Source: SG8-30 sp963710135
GTDB lineage: Bacteria > Pseudomonadota > Gammaproteobacteria > Steroidobacterales > Steroidobacteraceae
Assembly: GCA_963710135.1 (NCBI GenBank)
Contig: CAVPYY010000006.1
Span: 1 to 64,000, forward strand
Length of the DNA: 64,000 nt
Direction of reading: 5' to 3'
Position 1 is the stretch's first letter. Each line of letters starts with the position of its first letter. The notes below the pieces were generated by a model. That model had not been told where the DNA came from. It worked only from the letters and a program-made list of their open reading frames with translations, and searched no databases. Below are positions 9,304-17,504 of this stretch, piece after piece. A program made the translations under genes and the position numbers.

Positions 9304-9348
9304 CCAGACCGGGTTGCCGCGGCGGGCCGTTGCCAGAGCGAGGCCTAT

Positions 9349-10248
9349 GTGGGACCAGCCGCGGTCACTCGACACTTCGAGCGCGCGCCGAGCGTGCTGC
9401 GCTACTACCCGCGAGCGCTGCTGGCGCGGCGCTCGCCCGTCCTGCCCGAGGGGCTCACGCCACCCCGGCTGCAGGGACAGATACGCCGTGTCCGCGTCCG
9501 CCCGCCGCACCTGAGGCGCTACCGGCGCGTCTGCGGCTTTGCCGACGGGGCCGCGCTCCCGATCACCTATCCGCACGTCCTGGCAATGCCGCTGCACCTG
9601 GCCCTGCTCACGGACCGGGGCTTCATCGTGAGGTTGATGGGCCTGGTGCACATCGCCAATCGCATCGACTGGCTGCAGCCGATGCCGGCGGCGGCTGAGT
9701 ATGGCGTCGAGTGCTGGCTGGAGGGTCATCGGGAAACGGACCGCGGGCAGGAGTTCGATCTGCATACTTCCCTCGACCTGGACGGCACGGCGGTGTGGCG
9801 GGAGTGCTGCACCTTGCTCGCCCGGCGCCGTTCGAGCGGCGCCGCCGCTACGCGCAGTGCGCGCGCCACGCTGCGGGCCCCGCAGCCCGACAGCGACGCC
9901 GCGGTGGAGGAGTCGACGTTCGCTGCGGACCACTCGGTCGGGCGCCGCTACGGGCTGGTTTCCGCGGATCTGAACCCGATCCACATGGCGGACTTCAGCG
10001 CCAGGCGCTTCGGCTTCGAGCGGGCGGTGGCGCACGGCATGTGGTCGATGGCGCGCTCGCTCGCCGCACTGGAGGCCTGCCTCCGCGAGCCGGCACGCAC
10101 CGTTACGGTCGACTTCAAGTCGCCGCTGTACCTGCCGGGCCGTGCGCGGCTGCAGCACTGGCAGGCCGGGGCAGGGGAGCGGGCTTTCGTGCTGCGCGCC
10201 GAACAGACTTCCCGGCCACACCTGGCCGGCGCGATCTTGCAGCCCTGA
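9349..10248 (+). CDS. MaoC-like (hot-dog fold) dehydratase family protein
   Basis: The 299-residue protein ends in a hot-dog domain with the MaoC/R-hydratase signature: SADLNPIHMADFSARRFGFE followed by VAHGMWSMA. Such enzymes hydrate enoyl-CoA or act as the dehydratase part of larger enzymes. Here the N-terminal half (to about residue 165) looks like a second, degenerate hot-dog domain, as in MaoC-fold proteins of about 280-300 aa. The start is a GTG at 9349. It lies 45 bases after ccmI and one base before the transporter gene. The substrate is unknown. Confidence 0.8.
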   Translation: MGPAAVTRHFERAPSVLRYYPRALLARRSPVLPEGLTPPRLQGQIRRVRVRPPHLRRYRRVCGFADGAALPITYPHVLAMPLHLALLTDRGFIVRLMGLVHIANRIDWLQPMPAAAEYGVECWLEGHRETDRGQEFDLHTSLDLDGTAVWRECCTLLARRRSSGAAATRSARATLRAPQPDSDAAVEESTFAADHSVGRRYGLVSADLNPIHMADFSARRFGFERAVAHGMWSMARSLAALEACLREPARTVTVDFKSPLYLPGRARLQHWQAGAGERAFVLRAEQTSRPHLAGAILQP

Positions 10249-10249
10249 C

Positions 10250-11539
10250 GTGTACATCGCGGCGCTAGCCCGTTCGGCGCTGGGAGCCCGCCCAGGCGAA
10301 GAGAAGGCCGTACTGCTGGCCTTCGGCTACTTCTTCCTGCTGCTGTGCAGCTACTACCTGCTCAGGCCGGTGCGGGATGCCATGGCGGGCAGCGCCGGCC
10401 TCACCAGCCTGCCCCTGCTGTTCACGGCGACCTTCGTGGTCATGCTGGCGATCACCCCGCTGTTCGGCTGGCTGGTCTCCCGGGTGCGCAAGCGCCTGCT
10501 CCTGCCCATCGTCTACGGCTTCTTCGCAGCGAACATGTTGGTGTTCTTCTTCGCCTTTGCCGCCGATCCAACCTCGGCGCCGGTCGCGGCGGCGTTCTTC
10601 GTGTGGCTATCCGTCTTCAACATGTTCGTCGTGTCCGTGTTCTGGAGCTTCATGGCCGACGTGTTCCGGGGCGATGAGGCCAAGCGCCTGTTCGGGCCGA
10701 TCGCCGCCGGCGGCAGCGCGGGCGCGATGCTAGGGCCGGCGATCACGCAGGGGCTGGCGGTCACGATCGGCACGGCCGGCCTGGTGATGCTCGCCACGCT
10801 GCTGCTGCTCTTGACGATTCCCTGCATTCGCTCGCTCGGGCACTGGTCGGTCGGCCGCCACGGGGAGCCGCCTGGCACCGGCGCGGAGAGCGCCGAGCCC
10901 ATCGGCGGGCGGATCTTCGCGGGATTCACGCTGGTAGCGGGCTCGCCGTACCTGCTCGGTGTCGTCTGCATGATCGCGGTGGGCGCTACGGCGGGCACGT
11001 TCATGTATCTGGAACTGGTCAGTTTCGCGCGCGACGTCTATCCGGATATCGCCGAGCGCACGCGCTTCTTTGCGCGGGTGGACCTGGCGGTCAACCTGCT
11101 CGCGTTTGTGCTGCAGGGCTTCGTCACCGCCCGCCTGATCCGTTGGGTGGGCCTGACCGGAGCGCTGGTGGCGATGCCGCTGGTCGCCATGATGAGCTTC
11201 CTGTGGCTGGCTGTCGCGCCGGCATTGCTGGCGCTGACGGTCACCCAGGTGGTGCGCCGCGCCGGCGAGTTTGGCGTGGCGCGTCCGTCACGCGAGGTGC
11301 TGTTCACTGTCGTCGACCCGGAAACCAAGTACAAGGCCAAGAACTTCATCGATACCGTCATCCAGCGAGGCAGCGACATGGGCGCATCCTGGCTTCATGC
11401 GTTGCTGCAGGCGCAGGGCCTGGCGCTGGCGGGCCTGGCCGCGACGGCGGCCGGTGCGATGGTCCTGCTGCTAGGTGTCGGGGTCGGGTTGGGTAGGGGC
11501 TTCCGCCGCCGCGAGGCGGGCCTGCGCAAGCCCGGCTAG
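10250..11539 (+). CDS. NTP/NDP exchange transporter (TLC/AAA family-like)
   Basis: This protein of about 429 residues has roughly 11-12 membrane helices. The opening GEEKAVLLAFGYFFLLLCSYYLLRPVRDAM, the segment VSVFWSFMADVF and the late REVLFTVVDPETKYKAKNFI are characteristic of the bacterial branch of ATP/ADP translocase-like carriers often annotated NTP/NDP exchangers. The characterised members are in energy parasites; the free-living homologues have no proven substrate. The GTG at 10250 follows the MaoC stop directly and omits the 36 in-frame residues upstream, which overlap that gene. Confidence 0.82.
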   Translation: MYIAALARSALGARPGEEKAVLLAFGYFFLLLCSYYLLRPVRDAMAGSAGLTSLPLLFTATFVVMLAITPLFGWLVSRVRKRLLLPIVYGFFAANMLVFFFAFAADPTSAPVAAAFFVWLSVFNMFVVSVFWSFMADVFRGDEAKRLFGPIAAGGSAGAMLGPAITQGLAVTIGTAGLVMLATLLLLLTIPCIRSLGHWSVGRHGEPPGTGAESAEPIGGRIFAGFTLVAGSPYLLGVVCMIAVGATAGTFMYLELVSFARDVYPDIAERTRFFARVDLAVNLLAFVLQGFVTARLIRWVGLTGALVAMPLVAMMSFLWLAVAPALLALTVTQVVRRAGEFGVARPSREVLFTVVDPETKYKAKNFIDTVIQRGSDMGASWLHALLQAQGLALAGLAATAAGAMVLLLGVGVGLGRGFRRREAGLRKPG

Positions 11540-11597
11540 GCACCACCGCAACGGCGCTCATGAAACCTGCGGCCGCCCGGTCGCTGCACCCCGCTGC

Positions 11598-11615
11598 CTA
11601 GGGTGCACTCCCTAG
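11598..11615. promoter_or_regulatory. Palindrome upstream of the phasin gene
   Basis: A perfect inverted repeat CTAGGG-TGCACT-CCCTAG lies about 90 bases before the phasin start, in the 164-bp gap after the transporter gene. Its size and placement suit a dimeric regulator. No regulator is assigned; the TetR gene at 12207 is the nearest candidate. Confidence 0.35.
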
Positions 11616-11703
11616 CGCTAATCGCGACACTCTGTTCATGGGACGGCGGAGCACACAGCGGCTGTTCCGAGAACGACACACTGGAACCCGCGAGGACACG
11701 ACA

Positions 11704-12138
11704 ATGATCGACAACGTCAACACATTCATCAATGAACTCAAGACGAGCGAGTTCGGCAAGGCCACCCGCAAGTCGGCCCAGGTCATCTGGAAGGCGAACA
11801 TGAATGCCTTCGAAACCACCCGCGACGAGATCGGCAAGGTCGTGAACCTGGCCGTGCGTGAGAGCAGCAAGCTCACCCGCAAGTCGCGCGCCAGGACCGA
11901 GAAGGTCGTCGGCGGTCTGCAGGACGTCGCAGAGGAGCGCGTCGGCGAGATGGAGCAGCGCTTCCAGAAGGGCATGACCAAGGTCATCCACGATATCGGT
12001 CTGCCGACCGCGGATGAGGTCGAGAAGCTGTCACGCCGCGTCGACCGGCTGCAGAAGGAAGTCAAGGCCACCGCCACGAAGCCGGTGCGTCGCGCGAAGC
12101 GCGCCACCAAGCGTGCCACCAAGCGCCGCGCTGCCTGA
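11704..12138 (+). CDS. Phasin-family (PHA granule associated) protein
   Basis: This 144-residue, strongly helical protein (MIDNVNTFINELKTSEFGKA...) has an amphipathic coiled-coil body. Its basic tail of Lys/Arg/Ala/Thr repeats (VRRAKRATKRATKRRAA) resembles the histone-like tail of PhaF, a phasin that binds polyhydroxyalkanoate granules and DNA. The ATG at 11704 is chosen over an upstream in-frame start at 11638 because the family begins with this short N-terminus. A strong terminator follows at once. No PHA synthase gene is in the window. Confidence 0.82.
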   Translation: MIDNVNTFINELKTSEFGKATRKSAQVIWKANMNAFETTRDEIGKVVNLAVRESSKLTRKSRARTEKVVGGLQDVAEERVGEMEQRFQKGMTKVIHDIGLPTADEVEKLSRRVDRLQKEVKATATKPVRRAKRATKRATKRRAA

Positions 12139-12159
12139 AGTTCTGACGATCCCCCCTCG

Positions 12160-12205
12160 GCGCTGGTGTACGATCGGGCAACCGACGTACACCGGCGCTT
12201 TTTTT
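12160..12205 (+). terminator. Rho-independent terminator after phasin gene
   Basis: A 13-bp stem (GCGCTGGTGTACG pairing with CGTACACCGGCGC, one G-U pair, 13-base loop) is followed directly by seven T residues (12199-12205). It lies 22 bases after the phasin stop and ends one base before the TetR start codon. It could therefore also hide or expose that gene's ribosome binding region, or act as a DNA operator (GGTGTACG/CGTACACC is perfect). Confidence 0.85.
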
Positions 12206-12206
12206 C

Positions 12207-12878
12207 ATGCCCGCAGTCCCGGCAACACGGCCCGCCCGGCAAACCCGCAAGCGCATACTCGACACCACGTTGGGGCTCTACAATGAGTTCGGCGAGCCGA
12301 ACGTGTCGACCACGCTGATTGCAACCGAAGTCGGCATCAGCGCCGGCAATCTGCACTACCACTTCCGCAAGAAGGACCAGCTGACCGGCGCGCTGCTCGA
12401 CTCGTTCGTCAGCGAGCTCGAGGAACTGCTGCCCCCGGAAACCTGGCGCGCGCAGGACGTCGAGGATGCCTGGTTCCTGCTGCACGTCATCTTCGAAGTC
12501 ATCTGGAAGTACCGTTTCCTGTTCCGCGACCTGTCCGGGATCATGTCCCGGGATCGCCGCGCCGGTCATCGTCTGACCCAGATCTTCGGCCGCGCGGTCG
12601 AGACCTCTCGCGGCATCTGCCTTGGTCTGGCCGAGAGCGGGCAGCTCGAGGCGACCGCCCCGGAAATCGAGGCGCTGGCCCGCAACGTGACGGTGCTGAC
12701 GCTGTACTGGCTGTCCTTCGACACCGTCCGGCATCCGCGCCGCGACGCGGCCGGTAGCGCCATCGCCGAAGGCGTCTACCAGGTACTCATGCTGGTGGCG
12801 CCCTTCATGCGGGTGGCCGGCCGCGCCAATCTGGAGTACCTGGCGGCACAATACCTGGCCCGCGAACCAGGCCCCTGA
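12207..12878 (+). CDS. TetR/AcrR family transcriptional regulator
   Basis: This 223-residue repressor-type protein has an N-terminal HTH in the TetR arrangement (TRKRILDTTLGLYNEFGEPN, then TLIATEVGISAGNLHYHFRKKDQL) and an all-helical ligand domain. The C-terminal part resembles the short TetR_C set found next to PHA and fatty acid genes. It starts one base after the phasin terminator, leaving no room for a leader ribosome binding site other than the T-run, so expression may be weak or leaderless. A role in controlling the phasin gene is inference from adjacency. Confidence 0.88.
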   Translation: MPAVPATRPARQTRKRILDTTLGLYNEFGEPNVSTTLIATEVGISAGNLHYHFRKKDQLTGALLDSFVSELEELLPPETWRAQDVEDAWFLLHVIFEVIWKYRFLFRDLSGIMSRDRRAGHRLTQIFGRAVETSRGICLGLAESGQLEATAPEIEALARNVTVLTLYWLSFDTVRHPRRDAAGSAIAEGVYQVLMLVAPFMRVAGRANLEYLAAQYLAREPGP

Positions 12879-12902
12879 GCGAACGGAACGGGAGAGGATT
12901 GC

Positions 12903-14171
12903 ATGGCTTTGACAGAGCATCCGGATCGGCATGTCCTCAGCGACGAGGTGCATGCGCGCCCGCCCGTGCTGCTGGAGGCGCCGGTCACGGTGTGGTCCGT
13001 CACCCTGCAGACGGAGCCGGGGGCCAACGAGATCGAGCGGGCCTGGCTCGCCGAATTTGCCCGCTCCCACGAGCTGAATCCGCCCGAGGCGACCGCCGCC
13101 CACGCCCTGCTGGACGCCGGCAGTTACCTGTGCAAGTGGGAGCGCCACACGGAGTTCACCAACTACGTCTTCTACAAGCGGGGCCTGCATGTCGACGCCA
13201 CGCTCGAGACGCTCGGTGAGCACTTGCCGGGCATCAACCTCGAGCGCTTCCCGGGGCGCGTCGTGTCAGCGATCCGCATCCTGGTGACGGAAGGCGAACA
13301 CCTGGAGGACTCGGAGCTGCCGTCCGAGCCGGTCGCAGCGGAGTCCCGGGTGCTGTCCAGCCGCGCCCATGTGCGCGCGGGTTTTCGCATCGAACGACAT
13401 GGTTTCTCCTCCATGCATGTCGCGACCCACGGCCTGTCGGCGCGGCAGGGCGGGCGCTGCATACAATCGCTGCTGGACATCGAGAGCTACCGCCTGATGG
13501 CGCTGCTGTCCCTGCCGCTCGCGCGGCAGGTGCACAACTTCGTGACCCGTGCGGAAACGGAGCTGGCCGCGCTGACGGCCGACTGCCTGGCGCCGGGCGG
13601 GGAGCGGGACGCCGAGCTGCTGGCACGTTTGGTCGACCTCGCGGCCCGGGTGGAGGAGTCCGTGGCGCACAGCCAGAACCGCTTCTCGGCGGCGGACGCG
13701 TACTACGCCATCATCCTGCACCGGGTGGCCGACCTGCACGAGGCCCATGTCAGCGAGCTGCCGACGCTTGGCGAGTTCCTGGAGCGGCGGCTGGCCCCGG
13801 CCATGCGCACCTGCGCAAGCGGCGACCAGCGCCAGGAGGCGTTGTCCGGCCGTGTGTCCCGGACCGTGGCCCTGTTGCGCACCCGGGTCGATGTCGCGCG
13901 CCAGGAGGAGACCCATGAGATCCTCGCCGCGCTGAATCGCCGGGCCCTGCTGCAATTGCGGTTGCAGCAGGCGGTCGAGGGCCTGTCGATCGCCGCCATC
14001 ACCTACTATGGCAGCGCGCTGGTCGGCTATCTGGCCAAGGGTGTGGCAAGGACGGGACTGCACCTCGACAGCGAGCTGGCCATGGTGGCGAGCATTCCGC
14101 TGATCGCGCTGGCCACCTGGGCGGCGCTGCGGCGGGTGCGCCGTTCGGCAAGCACGGAGGCGCATCGGTAG
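12903..14171 (+). CDS. DUF3422 family protein
   Basis: This 422-residue protein opens with the family signature HPDRHVLSDEVHARPP and continues with WERHTEFTNYVFYKRG. It has a helical middle and two hydrophobic stretches near the C-terminus (AAITYYGSALVGYLAKGV and MVASIPLIALATWAAL), so it is probably membrane-tethered. DUF3422 proteins are widespread in proteobacteria and have no known function. A good ribosome binding site (GGAGAGG) precedes the ATG. It lies 24 bases after the TetR gene. Confidence 0.88.
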   Translation: MALTEHPDRHVLSDEVHARPPVLLEAPVTVWSVTLQTEPGANEIERAWLAEFARSHELNPPEATAAHALLDAGSYLCKWERHTEFTNYVFYKRGLHVDATLETLGEHLPGINLERFPGRVVSAIRILVTEGEHLEDSELPSEPVAAESRVLSSRAHVRAGFRIERHGFSSMHVATHGLSARQGGRCIQSLLDIESYRLMALLSLPLARQVHNFVTRAETELAALTADCLAPGGERDAELLARLVDLAARVEESVAHSQNRFSAADAYYAIILHRVADLHEAHVSELPTLGEFLERRLAPAMRTCASGDQRQEALSGRVSRTVALLRTRVDVARQEETHEILAALNRRALLQLRLQQAVEGLSIAAITYYGSALVGYLAKGVARTGLHLDSELAMVASIPLIALATWAALRRVRRSASTEAHR

Positions 14172-14194
14172 CTTCCGGGTCGAAGATCATTTCA

Positions 14195-14701
14195 ATGTCC
14201 GACGCCGAGAAATCGACGCGAACCACAATCGGGCGGGGACTCGATTCCGGGCTCGTGGGGCGTCTTTTTGCCTACCGTCTACGCGCGGCGCGGCTCGCCA
14301 TTCGACGGGACCTGGACCGGCGCCTGGCCCCCATTGGACTCAGCCCCATTCAGTTTGCGTTGCTCGATGTCATCCGTCACAACCCGGGCGTTCAGGCCGG
14401 CGCACTGGCCGATGCGTTGTACCTGGACCGATCGACCGTGGTTCAGGCGCTGGCGCTGCTGGCACGCAAGGGCCTGGTCGTGCGCCGCGCGGCCGCGCCG
14501 ACCGGGCGCGCTCGCGGCGCCTGGCTGACCGCGTCCGGGGAAGTGCTCCGTTCCCGTGCGGAGGAGCTGGTGCGGCAGCAGGAACGGCTCCTTGCCACGG
14601 TGCTGAGCGCCGAAGAACGTGCGACGCTGGAGGCGCTGCTGGAGCGCATCAGCAGCGGCAGGTTCCGCCCGCGACCGGGTAGTCGCAACGGCGCGGCTTG
14701 A
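14195..14701 (+). CDS. MarR family transcriptional regulator
   Basis: A 168-residue winged-helix protein. The core IGLSPIQFALLDVIRHNPGV, ALADALYLDRSTVVQAL and the wing KGLVVRRAAAPTGRARGAWL are standard MarR features, flanked by dimerisation helices. It begins 23 bases after the DUF3422 gene on the same strand. No ligand can be assigned. No target operator is obvious nearby. Confidence 0.88.
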   Translation: MSDAEKSTRTTIGRGLDSGLVGRLFAYRLRAARLAIRRDLDRRLAPIGLSPIQFALLDVIRHNPGVQAGALADALYLDRSTVVQALALLARKGLVVRRAAAPTGRARGAWLTASGEVLRSRAEELVRQQERLLATVLSAEERATLEALLERISSGRFRPRPGSRNGAA

Positions 14702-14726
14702 CGCGCCCGTACGGGCAGCGCTGCGG

Positions 14727-14963
14727 TCAGTAGTGCGGCGGAATCTCGTCCTCTAGCGAGCCGGGCTCGGACCCCTCCCGCAACGCCGCCAGCTGTGCGG
14801 CGATCTGGCGGCCGTGCTCGCGCGCCTGCTCGAGTTCGCGTTGCTGGCGAACGACGACATCGCTCAACTCCTGCAGACCTCGCTCGAGGTGCGCGACCTT
14901 CACCTCGAGCGTTTCCAGCCGGTCGGCGACCTGGGCGTCCTGCGTCAACCCGGAATCCGTCAT
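14727..14963 (-). CDS. slyX: SlyX family protein
   Basis: This 78-residue protein consists mostly of one coiled coil (VADRLETLEVKVAHLERGLQ, then ELSDVVVRQQRELEQA) and ends in the SlyX tail PHY (DEIPPHY). SlyX is a small conserved gammaproteobacterial protein of unknown function. The ATG at 14963 overlaps the stop region of the upstream lipoprotein gene by four bases, so the two are probably co-transcribed. Confidence 0.85.
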   Translation of the reverse strand: MTDSGLTQDAQVADRLETLEVKVAHLERGLQELSDVVVRQQRELEQAREHGRQIAAQLAALREGSEPGSLEDEIPPHY

Positions 14964-15757
14964 CCGGCGGCGGACTCGGCCGGCACCGACGTCGGCTTCA
15001 CGAACTTGAAGACGAACTGATCGGTACGTCCGCGCCGGGCCTCGTCGAATATGGAGTCCGTGTGCGGATCGTCCGGGTGGGCGAGCACGTTGCTGGTCGA
15101 CTGGAGCACGAAACCTGCCGCTTCCACCTCGGCGCGGAGGCCGTCCGCGTCGATTCGATGCAGTTCCTTGGCGATCGAGTCGTCCGCGCCGGTCGGGCCA
15201 CGATGATCGATGACCAGGTAGACGCCGCCAGGCTTGAGATGCTCGAAGAACGACTTGTTCATCGCCGCGCGATCGACCTCCGTCCAGACGGTGTCGTGGT
15301 AGAAGTCGATCATCCACACCTGGTCGACGTCCGGCGGCAGGCTCAGCTCGTCGAGACGCTGCGCCGAGTATTCTACGTTGACGCGCGGGTCCTTCGTGAT
15401 GAAGTTGGAAAACTCTTCACGAAGTCGCGGCATGTACTCGAAGACGCGCTCGGAATCGATCGCGATGACACGGCCCTGAGGTCCCACGACCCGCGACAAC
15501 AGCGCGGTGTAGTAGCCGCCTGCGGGCTGGATCTCGACGACCGTGTGGCCAGGCTGAATTCCCGAGAACGCGATGACTTCGGCGGGCTTGCGCAAGGCGT
15601 CGCGGACCCGGGCTTCGGCGAGGCGGCTGGTGTCCGTGACGGCCGCGGTAATGAAGTCGGTCGGCTCGGGCGGCGGGGCGGCGGTCTCGGGCTTGCCGCA
15701 GGCGGCAACCAGCAGGGCGGCAAGTCCACCCGCAAGGACTAGAGGTGCCTGTCTCAT
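14960..15757 (-). CDS. Lipoprotein with class I methyltransferase-like fold
   Basis: The 265-residue precursor begins MRQAPLVLAGGLAALLVAAC, a clear lipoprotein signal with the cysteine at 20. The rest is a Rossmann methyltransferase fold: VVEIQPAGGYYTALLS in the motif I position, VIAIDSERVFEYM as the acidic strand 2 end, and HLKPGGVYLVIDHRGP in the strand 4-5 region. Related predicted methyltransferases with signal peptides are known in proteobacteria. S-adenosylmethionine is not expected in the periplasm, so the function is unclear. The ATG at 15757 is chosen because it gives the signal peptide; an in-frame upstream start (15817) would bury it. Confidence 0.82.
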   Translation of the reverse strand: MRQAPLVLAGGLAALLVAACGKPETAAPPPEPTDFITAAVTDTSRLAEARVRDALRKPAEVIAFSGIQPGHTVVEIQPAGGYYTALLSRVVGPQGRVIAIDSERVFEYMPRLREEFSNFITKDPRVNVEYSAQRLDELSLPPDVDQVWMIDFYHDTVWTEVDRAAMNKSFFEHLKPGGVYLVIDHRGPTGADDSIAKELHRIDADGLRAEVEAAGFVLQSTSNVLAHPDDPHTDSIFDEARRGRTDQFVFKFVKPTSVPAESAAG

Positions 15758-15921
15758 GATCGCTCCCTCGTCCGGCTGCGCCGTCGCGGGTGCGCGGGCA
15801 CGCCGGGCTTGCTGCATTGACGCCCCAGTATGCGACCATAGTCCCGCCGTGACCAGCCGCTGACACTTTGCGGCGGACCTGGAGGAACTGTGGGGACAGC
15901 CGTCTTCGGACCTTGGGTGAC

Positions 15922-16507
15922 ATGAGCGCCCGCGGCCCGTTCGCCCAGCAGCCGACCTTGACCGGCCGGTCCCTGCGGCTGCGCCCGCTGCGGCCCGACG
16001 ACTTCGAGGCGCTTTACGCCGTCGCCGCGGACCGCCTGCTGTGGGAGCAGCATCCCGAGCCGTTGCGATTCCAGCGACCCGTGTTCGAAACGTTCTTTCA
16101 CGGCCGCGTTACGCTCCGGCGGGGCGCTGCTGGTGCTCGACCTGCGCTCGGGGGAGGTTCTCGGCTCGTCACGCTACTACGACGTCGACGCCGCGCAGCG
16201 TGAGCTGGCGATCGGCTACACATTCCTGGCCAGGAGCCGATGGGGCGGGGCGATCAACGCGGAACTCAAGCAACTCATGCTGGACCACGCTTTCGGCTGG
16301 GCGCGTCGGGCCTGGTTCCATGTGGGGGCGGACAACATGCGCTCGCGCAAGGCAATGGAGAAGATCGGCGCGGTGCTCACCCATAAGACGTTGCGCGAGG
16401 ACAGCAATGGCGTCCTGATCGATTACGTCGTCTACGCGATCGATGCGCAAGCCTGGCGCGCCCGGACCGACGCTGGTTCCCGGGCGTCACCCGGCGAAGG
16501 TCACTGA
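15922..16507 (+). pseudogene. GNAT-family N-acetyltransferase, frameshifted
   Basis: The first frame (from ATG 15922) gives TLTGRSLRLRPLRPDDFEAL and WEQHPEPLRFQRPVFETFF, the usual N-terminus of RimJ/RimL-like GNATs. The second frame gives GGALLVLDLRSGEVLGSSRY, GYTFLARSRWGG and HVGADNMRSRKAMEKIGAVL, the acetyl-CoA binding and C-terminal parts. One extra base between about 16095 and 16118 separates them; joined, the protein is about 194 residues, normal for the family. The end overlaps the beta-lactamase stop on the other strand by seven bases. The substrate is unknown. Confidence 0.82.
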
Positions 16508-17394
16508 TCCCCCGGCGGCAGCGCGCCGAGCGCGCGCAGCACGGCCCGGGCGATTGCTTCGCGTTTTGGGGCGTCGCTTCCCTGATTGGGCATGTCGATG
16601 TTGAGCGCAAAGAACACTGCGCCCTCCCGCCGCTCAACCCAGCCCACCCACCATCCTCGCTGCGCATCGGCCCGGACTTCCCAGCCCGTCTTGGCACGCA
16701 GGATCCAGTCGCGACCCGCCTCGACGATCATGACGTCCTTGACGAGGCGCTGGTGCTCGATCTTGAAGGGCAGGGCGTTGCGGTACAGTCGACGCAGGAA
16801 CTCGACCTGCTCGATGGCGGAGATCCGCAGGCCGCCGTCCAGCCAGAACCGGTCGACCCCGCCCGAGACGTCGCCATTGCCGTAACCGATCCGGGCGAGA
16901 TACTCGCGCTCGCGGTCTTCGCCCAGCGCCCTTGCGAACTTCTGGTAGACCCACACCGCGGAGTTGCGCATCGACGAGCGCAGGTCCTGGTCGCGATTCC
17001 ACGATCGGATCTGCCGCTCGACACCGTCCCACGGAAAGACCTGGAACTCGTCGCGGACCAGCCCGGCGTCCAGCGCGATGAGCGCATGGGGTATCTTGAA
17101 AGTCGAGGCGGGTATGAAGCGTGTCCCGGCTCTCTCCGGATCGTGGACCCACTGCGAGCCTGTGCGCTCATCCCAGACCACGATCGTTCCGGGCGTGCCG
17201 GCCTCACTGAAGTATGACGCCCAGTCTTCGCGCACCTGCCACGCGGGAACGGGCCCGGCGACGGCCGGCTGACCCGCACGGGGCAATTCAGCGCCGAGTG
17301 AGAGGCCGGCCCACAGGGCGACGCCGATGAAGGGGATGGCAGACCGAAGCCCGAGGTATCGCAACTGGGCAGAGCTCCCTGTGTACTCAGCCAT
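16501..17394 (-). CDS. Class D (OXA-type) beta-lactamase
   Basis: This 297-residue serine beta-lactamase has all class D motifs. They are the nucleophile STFK (S97, K100), the SxV motif SAV (145-147), YGN (171-173), the KTG box KTGW (235-238) and the later WWVGWVE (248-254). The hydrophobic stretch at about 18-34 is a signal peptide with a long n-region; a start closer to it is possible. Class D enzymes hydrolyse penicillins and sometimes carbapenems after carboxylation of the motif lysine. It is not flanked by IS elements or integron sites and its base composition matches its neighbours, so it looks like a resident chromosomal gene. Confidence 0.93.
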   Translation of the reverse strand: MAEYTGSSAQLRYLGLRSAIPFIGVALWAGLSLGAELPRAGQPAVAGPVPAWQVREDWASYFSEAGTPGTIVVWDERTGSQWVHDPERAGTRFIPASTFKIPHALIALDAGLVRDEFQVFPWDGVERQIRSWNRDQDLRSSMRNSAVWVYQKFARALGEDREREYLARIGYGNGDVSGGVDRFWLDGGLRISAIEQVEFLRRLYRNALPFKIEHQRLVKDVMIVEAGRDWILRAKTGWEVRADAQRGWWVGWVERREGAVFFALNIDMPNQGSDAPKREAIARAVLRALGALPPGDQ

Positions 17395-17504
17395 TGGAGC
17401 AATGGTGCCACGAGGCGCATCCGCAGTCTGCCTCGGAGCAGCGCGCTGACAAGTAATTTTCCCGATCCGCGAATGATCAGGCGGGTCGATGACGTCCAAC
17501 AAGT

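Noticed and set aside
8206..10257. 683-codon open frame on the minus strand across ccmI and the MaoC gene
   Set aside because: It is antisense to two genes with clear motifs and its translation is rich in Arg/Gln/His/Gly without domain character, as GC-rich antisense frames are.
14795..15742. 315-codon plus-strand open frame opposite the methyltransferase-like lipoprotein
   Set aside because: Antisense to a gene with signal peptide and fold motifs; no domain character of its own.
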